Positions 9,176 to 18,357 of a stretch of 64,000 bases of DNA are shown in pieces; position 1 is the stretch's first letter; every line of letters begins with the position of its first letter. The position numbers and the translations under genes are program-made. The notes beneath the pieces are model-generated. The model saw only the letters and a list, made by a program, of their open reading frames with translations, did not search any database and was not told the origin of the DNA. The stretch is from Selenihalanaerobacter shriftii (GTDB lineage Bacteria; Bacillota; Halanaerobiia; Halobacteroidales; Acetohalobiaceae): contig NZ_FUWM01000003.1 of the NCBI RefSeq assembly GCF_900167185.1, forward strand, positions 220,462 through 284,461, given 5' to 3'.

Positions 9176-10048
9176 CTACTTAGTTACCATAGTGCCAATT
9201 CCTCTATCTGTAAATATTTCTAATAATAATGCATGAGGTACTCTTCCATCCAGAATATGAGTTCTCCGCACTCCATTCTCTAAAGCATTAATGCAAGAAT
9301 TAACTTTAGGAATCATACCACCTGCTATTCGCTTATCATTCATCATTATTTTTGCCTCGTCAATAGTTAATGAAGAAATTAAAGAACTATTATTATTCTT
9401 ATCTCCTAAAATCCCTTCCACATTAGTTAATAAAATTAATTTATCTGCATTTAAGGCTGCTGCTAAATGACCAGCAACTAAATCAGCATTAATATTATAA
9501 CTTTCTCCATTTTCACCTGCTCCAATTGGAGCTACAATTGGTAAAAAGTTATCAACTATTAATTTATCCAAAATTTCAGAATTAATCTCTTTAACCTGCC
9601 CTACATACCCTAAATCAACTTCATTTTTAGAATTTAATTCATAATCATCTGCCTCAATTAAGTTACCATCTTTACCACATACTCCTATAGCCTTACTACC
9701 AAATTTATTAGCTAAAGAAACTATTTCTTTATTAATTTTTCCTACTAGTACCATTTCTACAATTTCCATAATCTCTTTAGTAGTAATTCTTAATCCCTGA
9801 TAAAACTCACTTTCAATTTCAAACTTATCCAAGGTTTCACTAATCACAGGTCCCCCACCATGAACTATTACTGGATTAACTCCTACATACTTTAAAAGTG
9901 TAATATCTTCTAATACCGATTCTTTAATTTTATTATTAACCATAGCATTTCCACCATACTTAATTACTATAGTCTTACCTTGGAATTTTCGCATATATGG
10001 TAAGGCTTCTACTAGTACATCTGCTTTCTTAATTACATCATTCATCAT
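9176..10048 (-). CDS. argB: Acetylglutamate kinase
   Basis: Phosphorylates N-acetylglutamate, the step usually feedback-inhibited by arginine. The amino acid kinase fold is shown by IVIKYGGNAM near residue 28, VIVHGGGPVIS near 60 and the NADLVAGHLA segment near 193. The open frame extends to a GTG at 10054, but that codon abuts the AGGAG ribosome site; the ATG at 10048 (or 10045) has the right spacing. It is 14 nt upstream of argD. Confidence 0.96.
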   Translation of the reverse strand: MMNDVIKKADVLVEALPYMRKFQGKTIVIKYGGNAMVNNKIKESVLEDITLLKYVGVNPVIVHGGGPVISETLDKFEIESEFYQGLRITTKEIMEIVEMVLVGKINKEIVSLANKFGSKAIGVCGKDGNLIEADDYELNSKNEVDLGYVGQVKEINSEILDKLIVDNFLPIVAPIGAGENGESYNINADLVAGHLAAALNADKLILLTNVEGILGDKNNNSSLISSLTIDEAKIMMNDKRIAGGMIPKVNSCINALENGVRRTHILDGRVPHALLLEIFTDRGIGTMVTK

Positions 10049-10071
10049 TATCACTCCTAGTTAACTAGTTC

Positions 10072-10152
10072 TCAGTGTCAGTTATCAGTGTCAGTTCTTA
10101 ATACCAGATAAAAATTTCAACATTGATAACTGACACAGACACTGACAACTCA
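10072..10152. repeat. Short direct and inverted repeats between argB and argJ
   Basis: The unit CAGTGTCAGTT occurs twice in tandem (from 10074 and 10087), and the inverted copy TGATAACTGACAC (10124-10136) pairs with GTGTCAGTTATCA (10075-10087). The hairpin sits inside the arg operon, where it could tune downstream expression. It may belong to a dispersed repeat family. Confidence 0.65.
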
Positions 10153-10163
10153 TTACTCATAAA

Positions 10164-11390
10164 TTAAGTATGATATTCAGCATTAATCTTCACATATTCA
10201 TATGATAAATCACACGTCCATACTTTATATCTTCCTTGACCTAAATGAAGATCTAATTTAATTTTAATCTCATCTTGAGCCAGTAAATTTCGTAATTTAT
10301 CTTCGTCTATTAAATTTTTTTGCCCATTTACCAATAATTTCTCACCATTAATCTCAACATCTAATCTATCTAATTCAACTTGACCTCCAGAATAACCAGC
10401 AGCAGCTACAATTCGTCCCCAATTTGGATCTTCACCAAAAATAGCAGTCTTAACCAATTGAGAATTCCCTATAGCTCTAGTAATTAATTTCGCATCACTT
10501 AATGTTAAAGCGTTGATTACTTCGATTTCTACAAATTTAGTCGCTCCTTCTCCATCACGAACTATTTGCTGAGCTAAGTACTTTGTTACTTCTTCTAAAA
10601 CATTTAAAAATTTATAATAATTATCATCTTTAGTATTAATTAATTTATTTTCAGCAGTTTTGTTAGCTAAAATAGCCACTGTGTCATTAGTGCTTTGATC
10701 TCCATCAACAGTTATTAGATTAAAAGTACGATTAACTGCTGTTGATAATGCTTCCTGTAATAATGGTTGAGAAATATTTAAATTTGTTGATAAAAATCCT
10801 AACATTGTAGCCATATTAGGTTCAATCATTCCGGAACCTTTAGCCATTCCACCTATAATTACCTCTTTACCATCTATCTCAAAAGAAACTGCTATTTCTT
10901 TAGGATAAGTATCTGTAGTCATAATTGCTCTAACTGCTCGTTTACCACCTGCTGAATGAAGCTGTTCGCTGATGTCATTTATACCAGTAGTTATAGCATC
11001 CATTGGTAGTTGTTGTCCTATTATCCCTGTTGAAGCTGGAAATACTAAATCACTACTAATTCCCAATTTCTCACCAGTCAGTTCACAGATCCTCTCTGCA
11101 TTCTTAAACCCTTCATCTCCAGTACAAGCATTAGCATTACCGCTATTAATAATTAAAGCTTGAGCTTTACCATTCTTTCTAAGCTTTTGACCGATAAATA
11201 CTGGAGCAGCTTTTACCTGATTTTGGGTAAAAACCGCTGCTAACCTTGCTTCGGATTCACTATATATTAATGCTAAATCTCTATCATCCTTCTTAATCCC
11301 ACAATTAATACCAGCTCCCGAAAAACCTGGGGTACTAGTAATACCTCCTGATATATCTTTAAACTGAATTTTTTTTAAATCTTCAGACAT
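10164..11390 (-). CDS. argJ: Bifunctional glutamate N-acetyltransferase / ornithine acetyltransferase
   Basis: ArgJ transfers acetyl from acetylornithine to glutamate, recycling the acetyl group; the bifunctional type also uses acetyl-CoA. The 408-aa precursor should cleave itself before Thr195 in KGSGMIEPNMATMLGFL, which is fully conserved here. The C-terminal GEDPNWGRI block is also typical. It lies between argC and argB. A repeat-bearing gap of about 115 nt separates it from argB. Confidence 0.96.
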   Translation of the reverse strand: MSEDLKKIQFKDISGGITSTPGFSGAGINCGIKKDDRDLALIYSESEARLAAVFTQNQVKAAPVFIGQKLRKNGKAQALIINSGNANACTGDEGFKNAERICELTGEKLGISSDLVFPASTGIIGQQLPMDAITTGINDISEQLHSAGGKRAVRAIMTTDTYPKEIAVSFEIDGKEVIIGGMAKGSGMIEPNMATMLGFLSTNLNISQPLLQEALSTAVNRTFNLITVDGDQSTNDTVAILANKTAENKLINTKDDNYYKFLNVLEEVTKYLAQQIVRDGEGATKFVEIEVINALTLSDAKLITRAIGNSQLVKTAIFGEDPNWGRIVAAAGYSGGQVELDRLDVEINGEKLLVNGQKNLIDEDKLRNLLAQDEIKIKLDLHLGQGRYKVWTCDLSYEYVKINAEYHT

Positions 11391-11424
11391 GATATTCCCT
11401 CCTCTTATTTATAGCTACATTTAT

Positions 11425-12465
11425 TTATGGAAAGATTCCTGAAAATTTTAAACCAGTAGTTTCTGATAAACCTGATAATAAATTAAAATTCTGAATAGCC
11501 TGCCCACTAGAACCTTTAATTAAATTATCTATAGTAGATACTATTACTAATCGATTAGTTCTAGAATCTACCTTTAATCCAATGTCACAATAATTGGAAT
11601 TCACTACATACTTAGTTTCTGGTAACTTCCCAACTTTATGTATTCGCACAAAAGGATGAGAACTATAAAAATCTTGATATAACTCTCTTAATTCTTTAGT
11701 AGTAAAATTCTGTTTAAGTTGGGTATAAACTGTACTTAAAATTCCTCGCTTCATTGGTACTAAATGGGGAGTAAAAGATAATACAACCTCTTTATTTGCT
11801 ACCATTTTTACTCCATTTTCAATCTCTGATGTATGTCTATGTTGAGCTACCTTATAAGCTTTAAAATTTTCACTAACCTCACAAAAATGAGTAGCTCTAC
11901 TTGGAGTTCTTCCGGCACCGGTTGCCCCGGATTTAGAATCAATAATAATTGAATTAAGATCTATAAGCCCTTTATTAACTACAGGTGTTAAAGCTAAAAT
12001 AGCTGATGTCGGATAACATCCAGGATTAGCTATTAATCTACTCTCTTTAATAACTTCTCTATTTAATTCTGGCAAACCATACACAGCCTCACTTAATAAG
12101 TCTGGACTTTGATGTGACTCTGTATACCATTCTTCATATAATTCTTGGTCTTGATAACGATAATCACCACTTAAATCTATAACTTTAACTCCAACTTGTA
12201 ATAGCTTAGGCACTACAGACATTGAAACTCCGTGTGGTAAAGCAGTAAAGACTACTTCTACTCTATCGGCAATCTCTGTGAAATCTAATTCTTCACATTC
12301 TAAATCTACAATCCCTTGTAAGTTAGGATAAATATCGGCAATCTTCTTCCCAGAAAAACTTCTAGAAGTAATTAATTTTAAACTAACTTTTGGATGTCTA
12401 CTCAATAAACGTACTAATTCTACTCCTGTATATCCAGTTGAACCAACAACCCCTACTTTAATCAT
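11425..12465 (-). CDS. argC: N-acetyl-gamma-glutamyl-phosphate reductase
   Basis: NADPH-dependent reductase giving N-acetylglutamate semialdehyde. The Rossmann motif GVVGSTGYTG is at the N-terminus, and the catalytic cysteine is in NPGCYPT (about residue 150). The frame is open to a TTG at 12483, but GAGGTG stands 6 nt before the ATG at 12465, which also fits the family N-terminus (MIKVGVVG). It is the first gene of argCJBD, behind an ARG-box promoter. Confidence 0.96.
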   Translation of the reverse strand: MIKVGVVGSTGYTGVELVRLLSRHPKVSLKLITSRSFSGKKIADIYPNLQGIVDLECEELDFTEIADRVEVVFTALPHGVSMSVVPKLLQVGVKVIDLSGDYRYQDQELYEEWYTESHQSPDLLSEAVYGLPELNREVIKESRLIANPGCYPTSAILALTPVVNKGLIDLNSIIIDSKSGATGAGRTPSRATHFCEVSENFKAYKVAQHRHTSEIENGVKMVANKEVVLSFTPHLVPMKRGILSTVYTQLKQNFTTKELRELYQDFYSSHPFVRIHKVGKLPETKYVVNSNYCDIGLKVDSRTNRLVIVSTIDNLIKGSSGQAIQNFNLLSGLSETTGLKFSGIFP

Positions 12466-12535
12466 TATCTTCACCTCACTCAACTCTTTACCATTTACTA
12501 TTTAAATTACTCATTTATATATAACGTTAGTTATA

Positions 12536-12566
12536 ATTATACATAATAACGAATAAAAATGCAAAC
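12536..12566 (-). promoter_or_regulatory. argC promoter with overlapping ARG box
   Basis: On the minus strand there is TTGCAT (12559-12564), a 17-nt spacer and TATAAT (12536-12541). The forward strand reads CGAATAAAAATGCAAAC over the -35 and spacer, matching the AhrC/ArgR operator. The arrangement is nearly identical to that of carA. The rest of the 12484-12840 gap shows only the terminator and palindrome listed separately. Confidence 0.8.
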
Positions 12567-12773
12567 ATTTTTTTAATAAACTTTTTACTTACCAAATCTT
12601 TGCAATTTTTTAATTAATCTACAAACATCTAATATGATAAATAATTCGCCGAGCACCCTCTTTTCTAAACTACACCACTTTAACCTCATGATAATTACTT
12701 TCATCTAAATTTTATTAAATCATACATGCATAAATCTTAAAACAATCTATATACTATTAATACGAGTAACATA

Positions 12774-12795
12774 CTGTGTTTGAATTCAAACACAG
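12774..12795. repeat. 22-bp perfect palindrome
   Basis: The arms CTGTGTTTGAA and TTCAAACACAG are perfect complements around an EcoRI-like core. It lies just beyond the BON-gene terminator. It could be a second stem of that terminator or a dimeric repressor site. Confidence 0.6.
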
Positions 12796-12810
12796 ATGTC
12801 ACTCTTAAAG

Positions 12811-12837
12811 CAGGTGTCTATCTCTCCGAGACACCTG
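12811..12837 (-). terminator. Terminator of the BON-domain gene
   Basis: A 9-bp stem CAGGTGTCT / AGACACCTG has a 9-nt loop and a weak T tract, and sits just after the stop codon at 12841. Confidence 0.65.
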
Positions 12838-12840
12838 TCT

Positions 12841-13746
12841 TTATTTTTCTGATTTAGATGCTTTCTTGCCGGTCACTTTGATTCCATCATTTAAGCCATT
12901 AACTCCTTTTACATTTCTAATTATATCACGTACAACTTTAATAGCTGTTTCATGTTGTTCGGGACTATCTACTTCACCATCTAAGAAAATAGACCCACCA
13001 ACAACATAAACTTTAACTTGTACAGGACTAACTCCATCTGTCTGCCCTAATTCACGTCTAATCATCGCTTCTAAAGCCGTATCTCCACCCACTCCACCTT
13101 TATGAGTAACTAACTCATTATTAATCTCTTGTAACCCTTCTATCTCTGCTAATAAATGATTAACCAATTCCTTAATTTCTATATTCAATACCGAACCTGT
13201 TAATATTGCCTTACCATCTTCAACTTCTATTGTAATCGCTGCTGAATCCACACGCTGGTCACTATTTAAAACTCTACTAACTTCATTACCAATAATACTA
13301 TCCTCTTTAGAAATTATTTTTAAATTACTAACTATATCTTTAACACCAATAATTTGTCTAGTAAGCTGCATAGCTTTCTGTTCTTGGGCTACCTTCTTAA
13401 TTTTCCCCTTCAAAAATACCCTACCACTTTTAACTATCACACCTATATTTAATAAATCGGATTCTTCATTAAATTTAGCGGTAATAATTTTACTTAATTC
13501 CTTATCTTTTCTAATACCATCTTGAGCTACAGCCAACCTGTTTTCTACTCCCTTGACCCCTCTTACTCTACTAGCAATTCTCTCTGCTTCTTCTTTGTCA
13601 GCTAATACATCTACTATTCCGTCTAAATGAATTATTCCATTTTCAGTATTGACCCTAACATCTAACGCCCCAACTTCTAAATCCTCTGTTAATGCTTTCT
13701 TCACTAACATGCTCAACCCTTCACCTTTGACTTCTTCATTAGACAT
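12841..13746 (-). CDS. Protein with four BON domains
   Basis: The 301-aa product is built of about four BON units (near residues 10-75, 85-145, 150-210 and 220-290), each with the pattern D-x-V-x-V-x3-G-x-V-x-L-x-G followed by V-x-G-V-x3-N. BON domains are thought to bind membranes or contact other surface proteins. There is no signal peptide, so it is probably cytoplasmic or membrane-peripheral. An upstream TTG at 13755 is in frame, but AAGGAGG 9 nt before the ATG at 13746 decides the start. It follows the SNF2 gene by 58 nt. Confidence 0.85.
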   Translation of the reverse strand: MSNEEVKGEGLSMLVKKALTEDLEVGALDVRVNTENGIIHLDGIVDVLADKEEAERIASRVRGVKGVENRLAVAQDGIRKDKELSKIITAKFNEESDLLNIGVIVKSGRVFLKGKIKKVAQEQKAMQLTRQIIGVKDIVSNLKIISKEDSIIGNEVSRVLNSDQRVDSAAITIEVEDGKAILTGSVLNIEIKELVNHLLAEIEGLQEINNELVTHKGGVGGDTALEAMIRRELGQTDGVSPVQVKVYVVGGSIFLDGEVDSPEQHETAIKVVRDIIRNVKGVNGLNDGIKVTGKKASKSEK

Positions 13747-13804
13747 TATATACAACCTCCTTTCTTACTCCCTATTATTGACATAACTAATTAGATAATA
13801 CTAT

Positions 13805-15358
13805 TTAAAAAGATTTCTGTATGATATGATTATTTGGTAGTTCATCTAAATCTAAACTTAATAAATCATTCTCTGGATTAATCAAACTTTCTAAAATAGT
13901 AGTACCTAAACCGATTTCATCACTTACATCATTTACTATATTATCTAATCCACCTATTACTGACTCAAAAAGATCAATCTTTTGGTATAATAAATTTAGT
14001 ACTTTTTCTTCAATAGTACCTTGAGTAGATAGATTATAAATCTCTACATCCTTAGTTTGACCTAATCTGTGCACCCGACCGATCCTTTGCTCTAAGTTCA
14101 TAGGATTCCAAGGCAAATCATAATTAATAATTACATTACAAAACTGCAAATTAATACCTTGTCCTCCAGCTTCAGTACTAACTAATACATCACCATGTTC
14201 AGCAAATATATGCTTAGCCCATTCCTTTTGATTATCACTTAACCCACCATCAAATCTGACCGGCATTATCCCACGATTATATAAATAATTACAGATATAA
14301 TGTTGAGTAGCTAAATATTCTGTAAATATAACTGCTTGTCCATCTACTTTTCCTAAAATCTCCTCAATTACTTTAACTTTTTGATTAACTTCAATATTCT
14401 GGGCTAATACTAATAATCGTTCTATTTTGGGTTTGAGCATCTTAGGAGCTGATTTTAAAAATTTTCTTAATGTACCAACTACTGCAAATGAACTACTACA
14501 TACTTCTCTTTGTAAAGTAATTAAATGCAATATACTTTTATCCTCAGAAATACAACGTTCATATTCTTTTTTAACTAAGTTAGTAACTCCATCATAAAGT
14601 TCTTGTTCAGGTGAGGTTAATTTGAGAGGAATTAACTTTACATTACGTTCAGTATATTCTAGTTTAGAATTAATTCTTTGATTTCTAATCATTATTTTAG
14701 ATAATTTATTTTTTATAGCTTTATAGTCAGGAGAATTACTATTGAATTTAGATTTAAAATTACTATAACTATTAAATACTTTTGGTTTAAGAATAGAAAC
14801 TAAATTATAAATTTCTTTCAAATTATTCTGAATAGGGGTAGCAGTTAAAAATAACATATATTTAGAAGAAAGTTTATTAACAAACTTCCAATTTAATGTG
14901 TCACTATTCTTTAATTTATGAGCTTCATCAACCACAACCATATCAAAATCTCGTTCATAAATCATATCACAATGCGGTTCTCTTTTAGCTAAATCAATAG
15001 AAGCAATCTGATTATTAAAATAATGCCAGGCTCTTCCTTTGCGATTATGAAATAAATCTATATTAAATTTATTAGTTAACTCATACCACCATTGATAACC
15101 CAAAGAAGCGGGAGTCAAGATTAATATTTTTTCAATCTCTCCTCGCAAAAGATACTCTTTTAAAATTAATCCTGCTTCAATTGTCTTACCTAAACCTACT
15201 TCATCAGCCAACAAAGCTCTACCATCAAATTTATTAATTACTCGGTGAGCCGTTTCTATCTGATGAGGAAATAAAGAAAACTCTACTTCTTCCCAAAACT
15301 CTTTTAATTCTTCCAATACTAATAGATTATTATCAATTGCTTGCTGGTTAACAACCAT
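13805..15358 (-). CDS. SNF2/RapA-type helicase-like ATPase
   Basis: SF2 ATPase of 517 aa with Walker A ADEVGLGKT (51-59), DEAH (144-147), motif III TATPIQN (172-178), GGQGINL near 405 and the SNF2 motif VI QRIGRVHRLGQ near 430. It is the compact type with only the two RecA lobes, lacking the N-terminal Tudor-like domains of RapA. It may remodel transcription complexes or act in DNA repair. No methyltransferase, nuclease or PLD gene is adjacent, so a defence role is not supported. The following gene encodes a BON protein. Confidence 0.87.
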   Translation of the reverse strand: MVVNQQAIDNNLLVLEELKEFWEEVEFSLFPHQIETAHRVINKFDGRALLADEVGLGKTIEAGLILKEYLLRGEIEKILILTPASLGYQWWYELTNKFNIDLFHNRKGRAWHYFNNQIASIDLAKREPHCDMIYERDFDMVVVDEAHKLKNSDTLNWKFVNKLSSKYMLFLTATPIQNNLKEIYNLVSILKPKVFNSYSNFKSKFNSNSPDYKAIKNKLSKIMIRNQRINSKLEYTERNVKLIPLKLTSPEQELYDGVTNLVKKEYERCISEDKSILHLITLQREVCSSSFAVVGTLRKFLKSAPKMLKPKIERLLVLAQNIEVNQKVKVIEEILGKVDGQAVIFTEYLATQHYICNYLYNRGIMPVRFDGGLSDNQKEWAKHIFAEHGDVLVSTEAGGQGINLQFCNVIINYDLPWNPMNLEQRIGRVHRLGQTKDVEIYNLSTQGTIEEKVLNLLYQKIDLFESVIGGLDNIVNDVSDEIGLGTTILESLINPENDLLSLDLDELPNNHIIQKSF

Positions 15359-15474
15359 TCAACTATCTACCTCCCTTTCCACATTAAACTTCAAAGCTTA
15401 TCTTTAGACTATCCACTTATTATCTAAATAATAAAGGTAGTTTAATGCAGAAAAGAAAATAAATGATTTTATTA

Positions 15475-15942
15475 TTACTTTTTACTCTTCCAAGTACCTT
15501 CTTCTAAATCTAACCTTAATTCTAGCTGATTAATATTTTCTTCTTCTTCAGATATTAAATTTAAAATATCTTCTAATCTATTAAGTGCAGCCTTCAATTC
15601 CGATGGATCAACACTTTCTATCTCAGCAATAATCTCTATTCCTTGATATTCAAATTCAAATTCAAATTTAGGAATTTCTGATTTTTTCTTTTTAGAATCA
15701 ATAAATAAACCTTTAAATTTACTCCAAATCTCTTTGCCAATCTCTTTTAAAAAACCACTGGTAATAGTTCCAAGAGCAAAGCTTAAAATCGCTGGTAGCC
15801 AATTAATTCCTCCTACATCTACAGATACGAATTCATCATTACTATATATCCTCTTGAATTCTATATTAAGTACCTCACTAATTTCTTTTGAATTCTTTCC
15901 TCGTAAATCAATATTTTCTTTATGATTACTTATCTTAATCAC
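15475..15942 (-). CDS. Hypothetical protein with one hydrophobic segment
   Basis: I do not recognise this 155-aa protein. Residues about 46-66 (INWLPAILSFALGTITSGFL) are hydrophobic and could span or bind the membrane. They are followed by a lysine-rich stretch (about 83-87) and an acidic C-terminal half with FEFEFEYQGIEIIAEIE and a likely helix full of Glu and Leu. It starts 5 nt after the TIGR04086-type membrane gene, so the two are probably cotranscribed. Confidence 0.65.
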   Translation of the reverse strand: MIKISNHKENIDLRGKNSKEISEVLNIEFKRIYSNDEFVSVDVGGINWLPAILSFALGTITSGFLKEIGKEIWSKFKGLFIDSKKKKSEIPKFEFEFEYQGIEIIAEIESVDPSELKAALNRLEDILNLISEEEENINQLELRLDLEEGTWKSKK

Positions 15943-15947
15943 CTCGT

Positions 15948-16337
15948 TTACTGAAGATTAATTCCTAACATTCCACCAATAAACCCAGTTACTGTTCCAA
16001 TAGCCAACATACCTCCAACTCCTACGGCTGATAAATTCTCTACCCAAAAAGTACTAATAATAAATATAACTGCCATATGACTAAGTCCAACTAAGCTACC
16101 ATTTAACCATCCTTTCTTCTTAACTTCACCACCAGTTAAAAAAGAACCAACTAAAATAGAAATATAGTTAAAGATAATCAATATTCTTTGAACTACAATT
16201 TTATCAAAGTTAGCGAAAGTTATTATGAGACCAATTAAAATACTTCCTGACAATAAAAGGCCTAAACTAATCAATATTCCCCTTGATACACTTTGCACTT
16301 TTAACGATGTTTCATTAGCATTACGATCTTTAGCCAT
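15948..16337 (-). CDS. TIGR04086-type membrane protein
   Basis: A 129-aa protein with four hydrophobic segments (about 17-37, 47-67, 77-97 and 102-125) and the glycine-rich pattern LTGGEVKKKGWLNGSLVG that marks the TIGR04086/YrzE-like family of Firmicutes membrane proteins. Function is unknown. It is cotranscribed with the hypothetical gene after it. Confidence 0.75.
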   Translation of the reverse strand: MAKDRNANETSLKVQSVSRGILISLGLLLSGSILIGLIITFANFDKIVVQRILIIFNYISILVGSFLTGGEVKKKGWLNGSLVGLSHMAVIFIISTFWVENLSAVGVGGMLAIGTVTGFIGGMLGINLQ

Positions 16338-16414
16338 AAAAAAACCTCCTATAGAATATTTTATTATAAACTATTCATAAGAGGAAGATTTATGTTTATT
16401 TTATTCAACTTTAT

Positions 16415-17185
16415 CTAAAAAAGTTCTAATTCTTTCTCATTTAAAGCTTTAATTTCTTTAAAATCTGTTAAATTAAGTCGAACAGGTGTAATAGATATTT
16501 GTTTTTGATTAATAGCAGTTACATCGGTACCTTCGTCATTGCCTTCCTCTACAATATCACCTGCTAGCCAATAATATACCTCTCCTCGAGGGTCAAACCT
16601 TTCATCAAACATATTAGTATAACTTCTATTTCCTAATTTAGTAATCTTGACACCTTTTAATTCATCTTTATCTAAAGAAGGTATATTAATATTTAACAAT
16701 ACTTCTGAACTTAAATCTTTTTGATTAAGATTTTGTACTAAACCACTAATAAATTCAGCAGCGTAAGTAAAGTTCCAATCTTCATAGGTAGCTAAAGAAA
16801 CCGCTATAGAAGGAATACCTAATAACAACCCCTCAAAACCAGCTGAAACAGTACCGGAATATAAAACATCACATCCTAAATTAGGCCCACGATTAATTCC
16901 CGAAACAACAATATCTGGCTTCTCATCTAAAATAGCTTCTACTCCTAATTTCACACAGTCTGCAGGCGTTCCGTCAACAGCTAAAGTTTTTGAATCAATA
17001 TCCTCAAAATTCATTTCCTTAACTCTTAATGGTCGATGCAAAGTAATAGCATGACCAGTAGCACTCTGTTCTCTATCTGGTGCTACGACTATTATTTCAT
17101 GCTTATTTTCTTTTTCCAAAGCTTTAACTAAATACTGAATACCATCTGAATAAATTCCATCATCATTAGTAACCAAGATTTTCAT
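16415..17185 (-). CDS. surE: 5'/3'-nucleotidase SurE
   Basis: Metal-dependent phosphatase acting on nucleoside monophosphates. The N-terminal MKILVTNDDG supplies the metal-binding Asp8 and Asp9, and SGINRGPNLGCDVLYSGTV near residue 95 is the second signature. At 256 aa it has the normal length. The start is the ATG at the family N-terminus. It is monocistronic in appearance, divergent from the tRNA genes. Confidence 0.96.
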   Translation of the reverse strand: MKILVTNDDGIYSDGIQYLVKALEKENKHEIIVVAPDREQSATGHAITLHRPLRVKEMNFEDIDSKTLAVDGTPADCVKLGVEAILDEKPDIVVSGINRGPNLGCDVLYSGTVSAGFEGLLLGIPSIAVSLATYEDWNFTYAAEFISGLVQNLNQKDLSSEVLLNINIPSLDKDELKGVKITKLGNRSYTNMFDERFDPRGEVYYWLAGDIVEEGNDEGTDVTAINQKQISITPVRLNLTDFKEIKALNEKELELF

Positions 17186-17292
17186 TTTTTCTCTCCCCTT
17201 TATCTTTTTCTATATCCATGCTGTATTTTAAGCATTAGTTAGTGTAAACTAGTTTAATTAATGTAATTCTACTTTATAACAATTATTTAAGA

Positions 17293-17321
17293 TTGACATC
17301 TGAAATGATATAAGTTATACT
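17293..17321 (+). promoter_or_regulatory. tRNA promoter
   Basis: TTGACA (17293-17298), a 17-nt spacer and TATACT (17316-17321) stand about 34 nt before tRNA-Pro. Confidence 0.85.
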
Positions 17322-17354
17322 ATTCATTGTCGCAACAGAAAATAGTATACTTTT

Positions 17355-17431
17355 CGGAGCGTGGCGCAGCCTGGTAGCGCACCTGGTTTGGGACCAGGGG
17401 GTCGAAGGTTCAAATCCTTTCGCTCCGACCA
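17355..17431 (+). tRNA. tRNA-Pro(TGG)
   Basis: A complete cloverleaf with acceptor CGGAGCG/CGCTCCG, anticodon stem CCTGG/CCAGG around loop TTTGGGA (anticodon TGG), T loop TTCAAAT and encoded CCA. Confidence 0.97.
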
Positions 17432-17435
17432 TTGT

Positions 17436-17512
17436 GGACCCATAGCTCAGTTGGTCAGAGCACTCGGCTCATAACCGAGTAGTCCTAGGTTCGAATCCTA
17501 GTGGGTCCACCA
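17436..17512 (+). tRNA. tRNA-Met(CAT)
   Basis: A 77-nt cloverleaf with acceptor GGACCCA/TGGGTCC, anticodon stem CTCGG/CCGAG around CTCATAA (anticodon CAT), T loop TTCGAAT and encoded CCA. The paired first acceptor position argues against initiator tRNA. An elongator Met is most likely, though a CAT tRNA modified to read Ile cannot be fully excluded. It is 4 nt after tRNA-Pro and shares its promoter. Confidence 0.94.
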
Positions 17513-17538
17513 TTTCTTTAAATACATGATAATAACTT

Positions 17539-17566
17539 AGAGCCTATAATATATAAGGCTCTTTTC
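17539..17566 (+). terminator. tRNA operon terminator, shared with the CPBP gene
   Basis: The stem AGAGCCT/AGGCTCT has a 10-nt AT loop and is followed by CTTTTC on the plus strand. It may also serve the convergent gene at 17571. Confidence 0.75.
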
Positions 17567-17570
17567 TAAT

Positions 17571-18302
17571 TTACCACACTAAATAAATAATCATAACTAT
17601 TATTAAATTCCAGGTAGCATGAGCAATAATATTTGTATATAAAGATTGACTAATTTCATAAATAATAATTAACCCTAATCCACCTAAGGCAGTAGCTAGA
17701 AAAGTCCATAAATTCAGATGAGCTATTCCAAATATACCAGAAGCTAATAATGCTCCATTAATAACTCCTAACCTATCTTTCAAATACTGGTATAATATCC
17801 CTCTAAAGAAGATTTCTTCAGTAATTGGTGCAATTATTACTATCAATAAAACATATGTTAAAAAGACAAATTCATTTTGACTATTAGTTAACTTAGATAT
17901 TATCGATTGTGGTGGCATATTAATATTTAATAACTCCTCAACTAATCTTTGCAAACCAAAATTAGTTAATATAACGATTAGACAAATTAATACCCCTCCT
18001 ATTATTCCTAAACCTAATATTCTATCTAAAGGTATTAATCTAAATCCAAAAGATTTTAAAGATAGATTATATTTAAAGGAAATAATATACCAACTTAATG
18101 CTAACATAGTGACAAATTGCAATAGATTAAGTAAAATTGATTTATAAAGCATCAAATTAGGATAAATTGTAGCTAAATAATCTAATAATAAATTTAATAA
18201 AAAACCACAACTAATAGTAATACTTAAAGTAACTAAAATCATAAATATAATATCTTGCCCATTCCAAATAACATTAATAGGTTCTGCTTGGTTCCTATCC
18301 AT
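17571..18302 (-). CDS. CPBP-family intramembrane metalloprotease
   Basis: A 243-aa protein with about seven hydrophobic segments and the three CPBP motifs: ITEEIFFRGILY (EExxxR) near residue 160, FGIAHL near 191 and NIIAHATWN near 223. Relatives are CAAX-type prenyl-protein or bacteriocin-processing proteases; the substrate is unknown. It lies downstream of the RodZ-like gene with a terminator hairpin between, so it is likely transcribed on its own. Confidence 0.88.
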   Translation of the reverse strand: MDRNQAEPINVIWNGQDIIFMILVTLSITISCGFLLNLLLDYLATIYPNLMLYKSILLNLLQFVTMLALSWYIISFKYNLSLKSFGFRLIPLDRILGLGIIGGVLICLIVILTNFGLQRLVEELLNINMPPQSIISKLTNSQNEFVFLTYVLLIVIIAPITEEIFFRGILYQYLKDRLGVINGALLASGIFGIAHLNLWTFLATALGGLGLIIIYEISQSLYTNIIAHATWNLIIVMIIYLVW

Positions 18303-18357
18303 CTATACTTCACTTCCTATCATAATATATGAAAAACAAAATATATGAAAAACAAAA

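Noticed and set aside
12484..12840. T-box or other amino-acid riboswitch before argC
   Set aside because: No T-box core (AGGGTGGNACCGCG) is present; an ARG-box promoter explains the control.
13805..15358. SNF2-type helicase as part of a defence island (e.g. DISARM-like)
   Set aside because: Neighbours are a BON protein and small membrane or hypothetical genes; no methyltransferase, nuclease or PLD gene is near.
17436..17512. Initiator tRNA-fMet
   Set aside because: The first acceptor pair is a normal G-C pair, unlike the mismatch in initiator tRNA.
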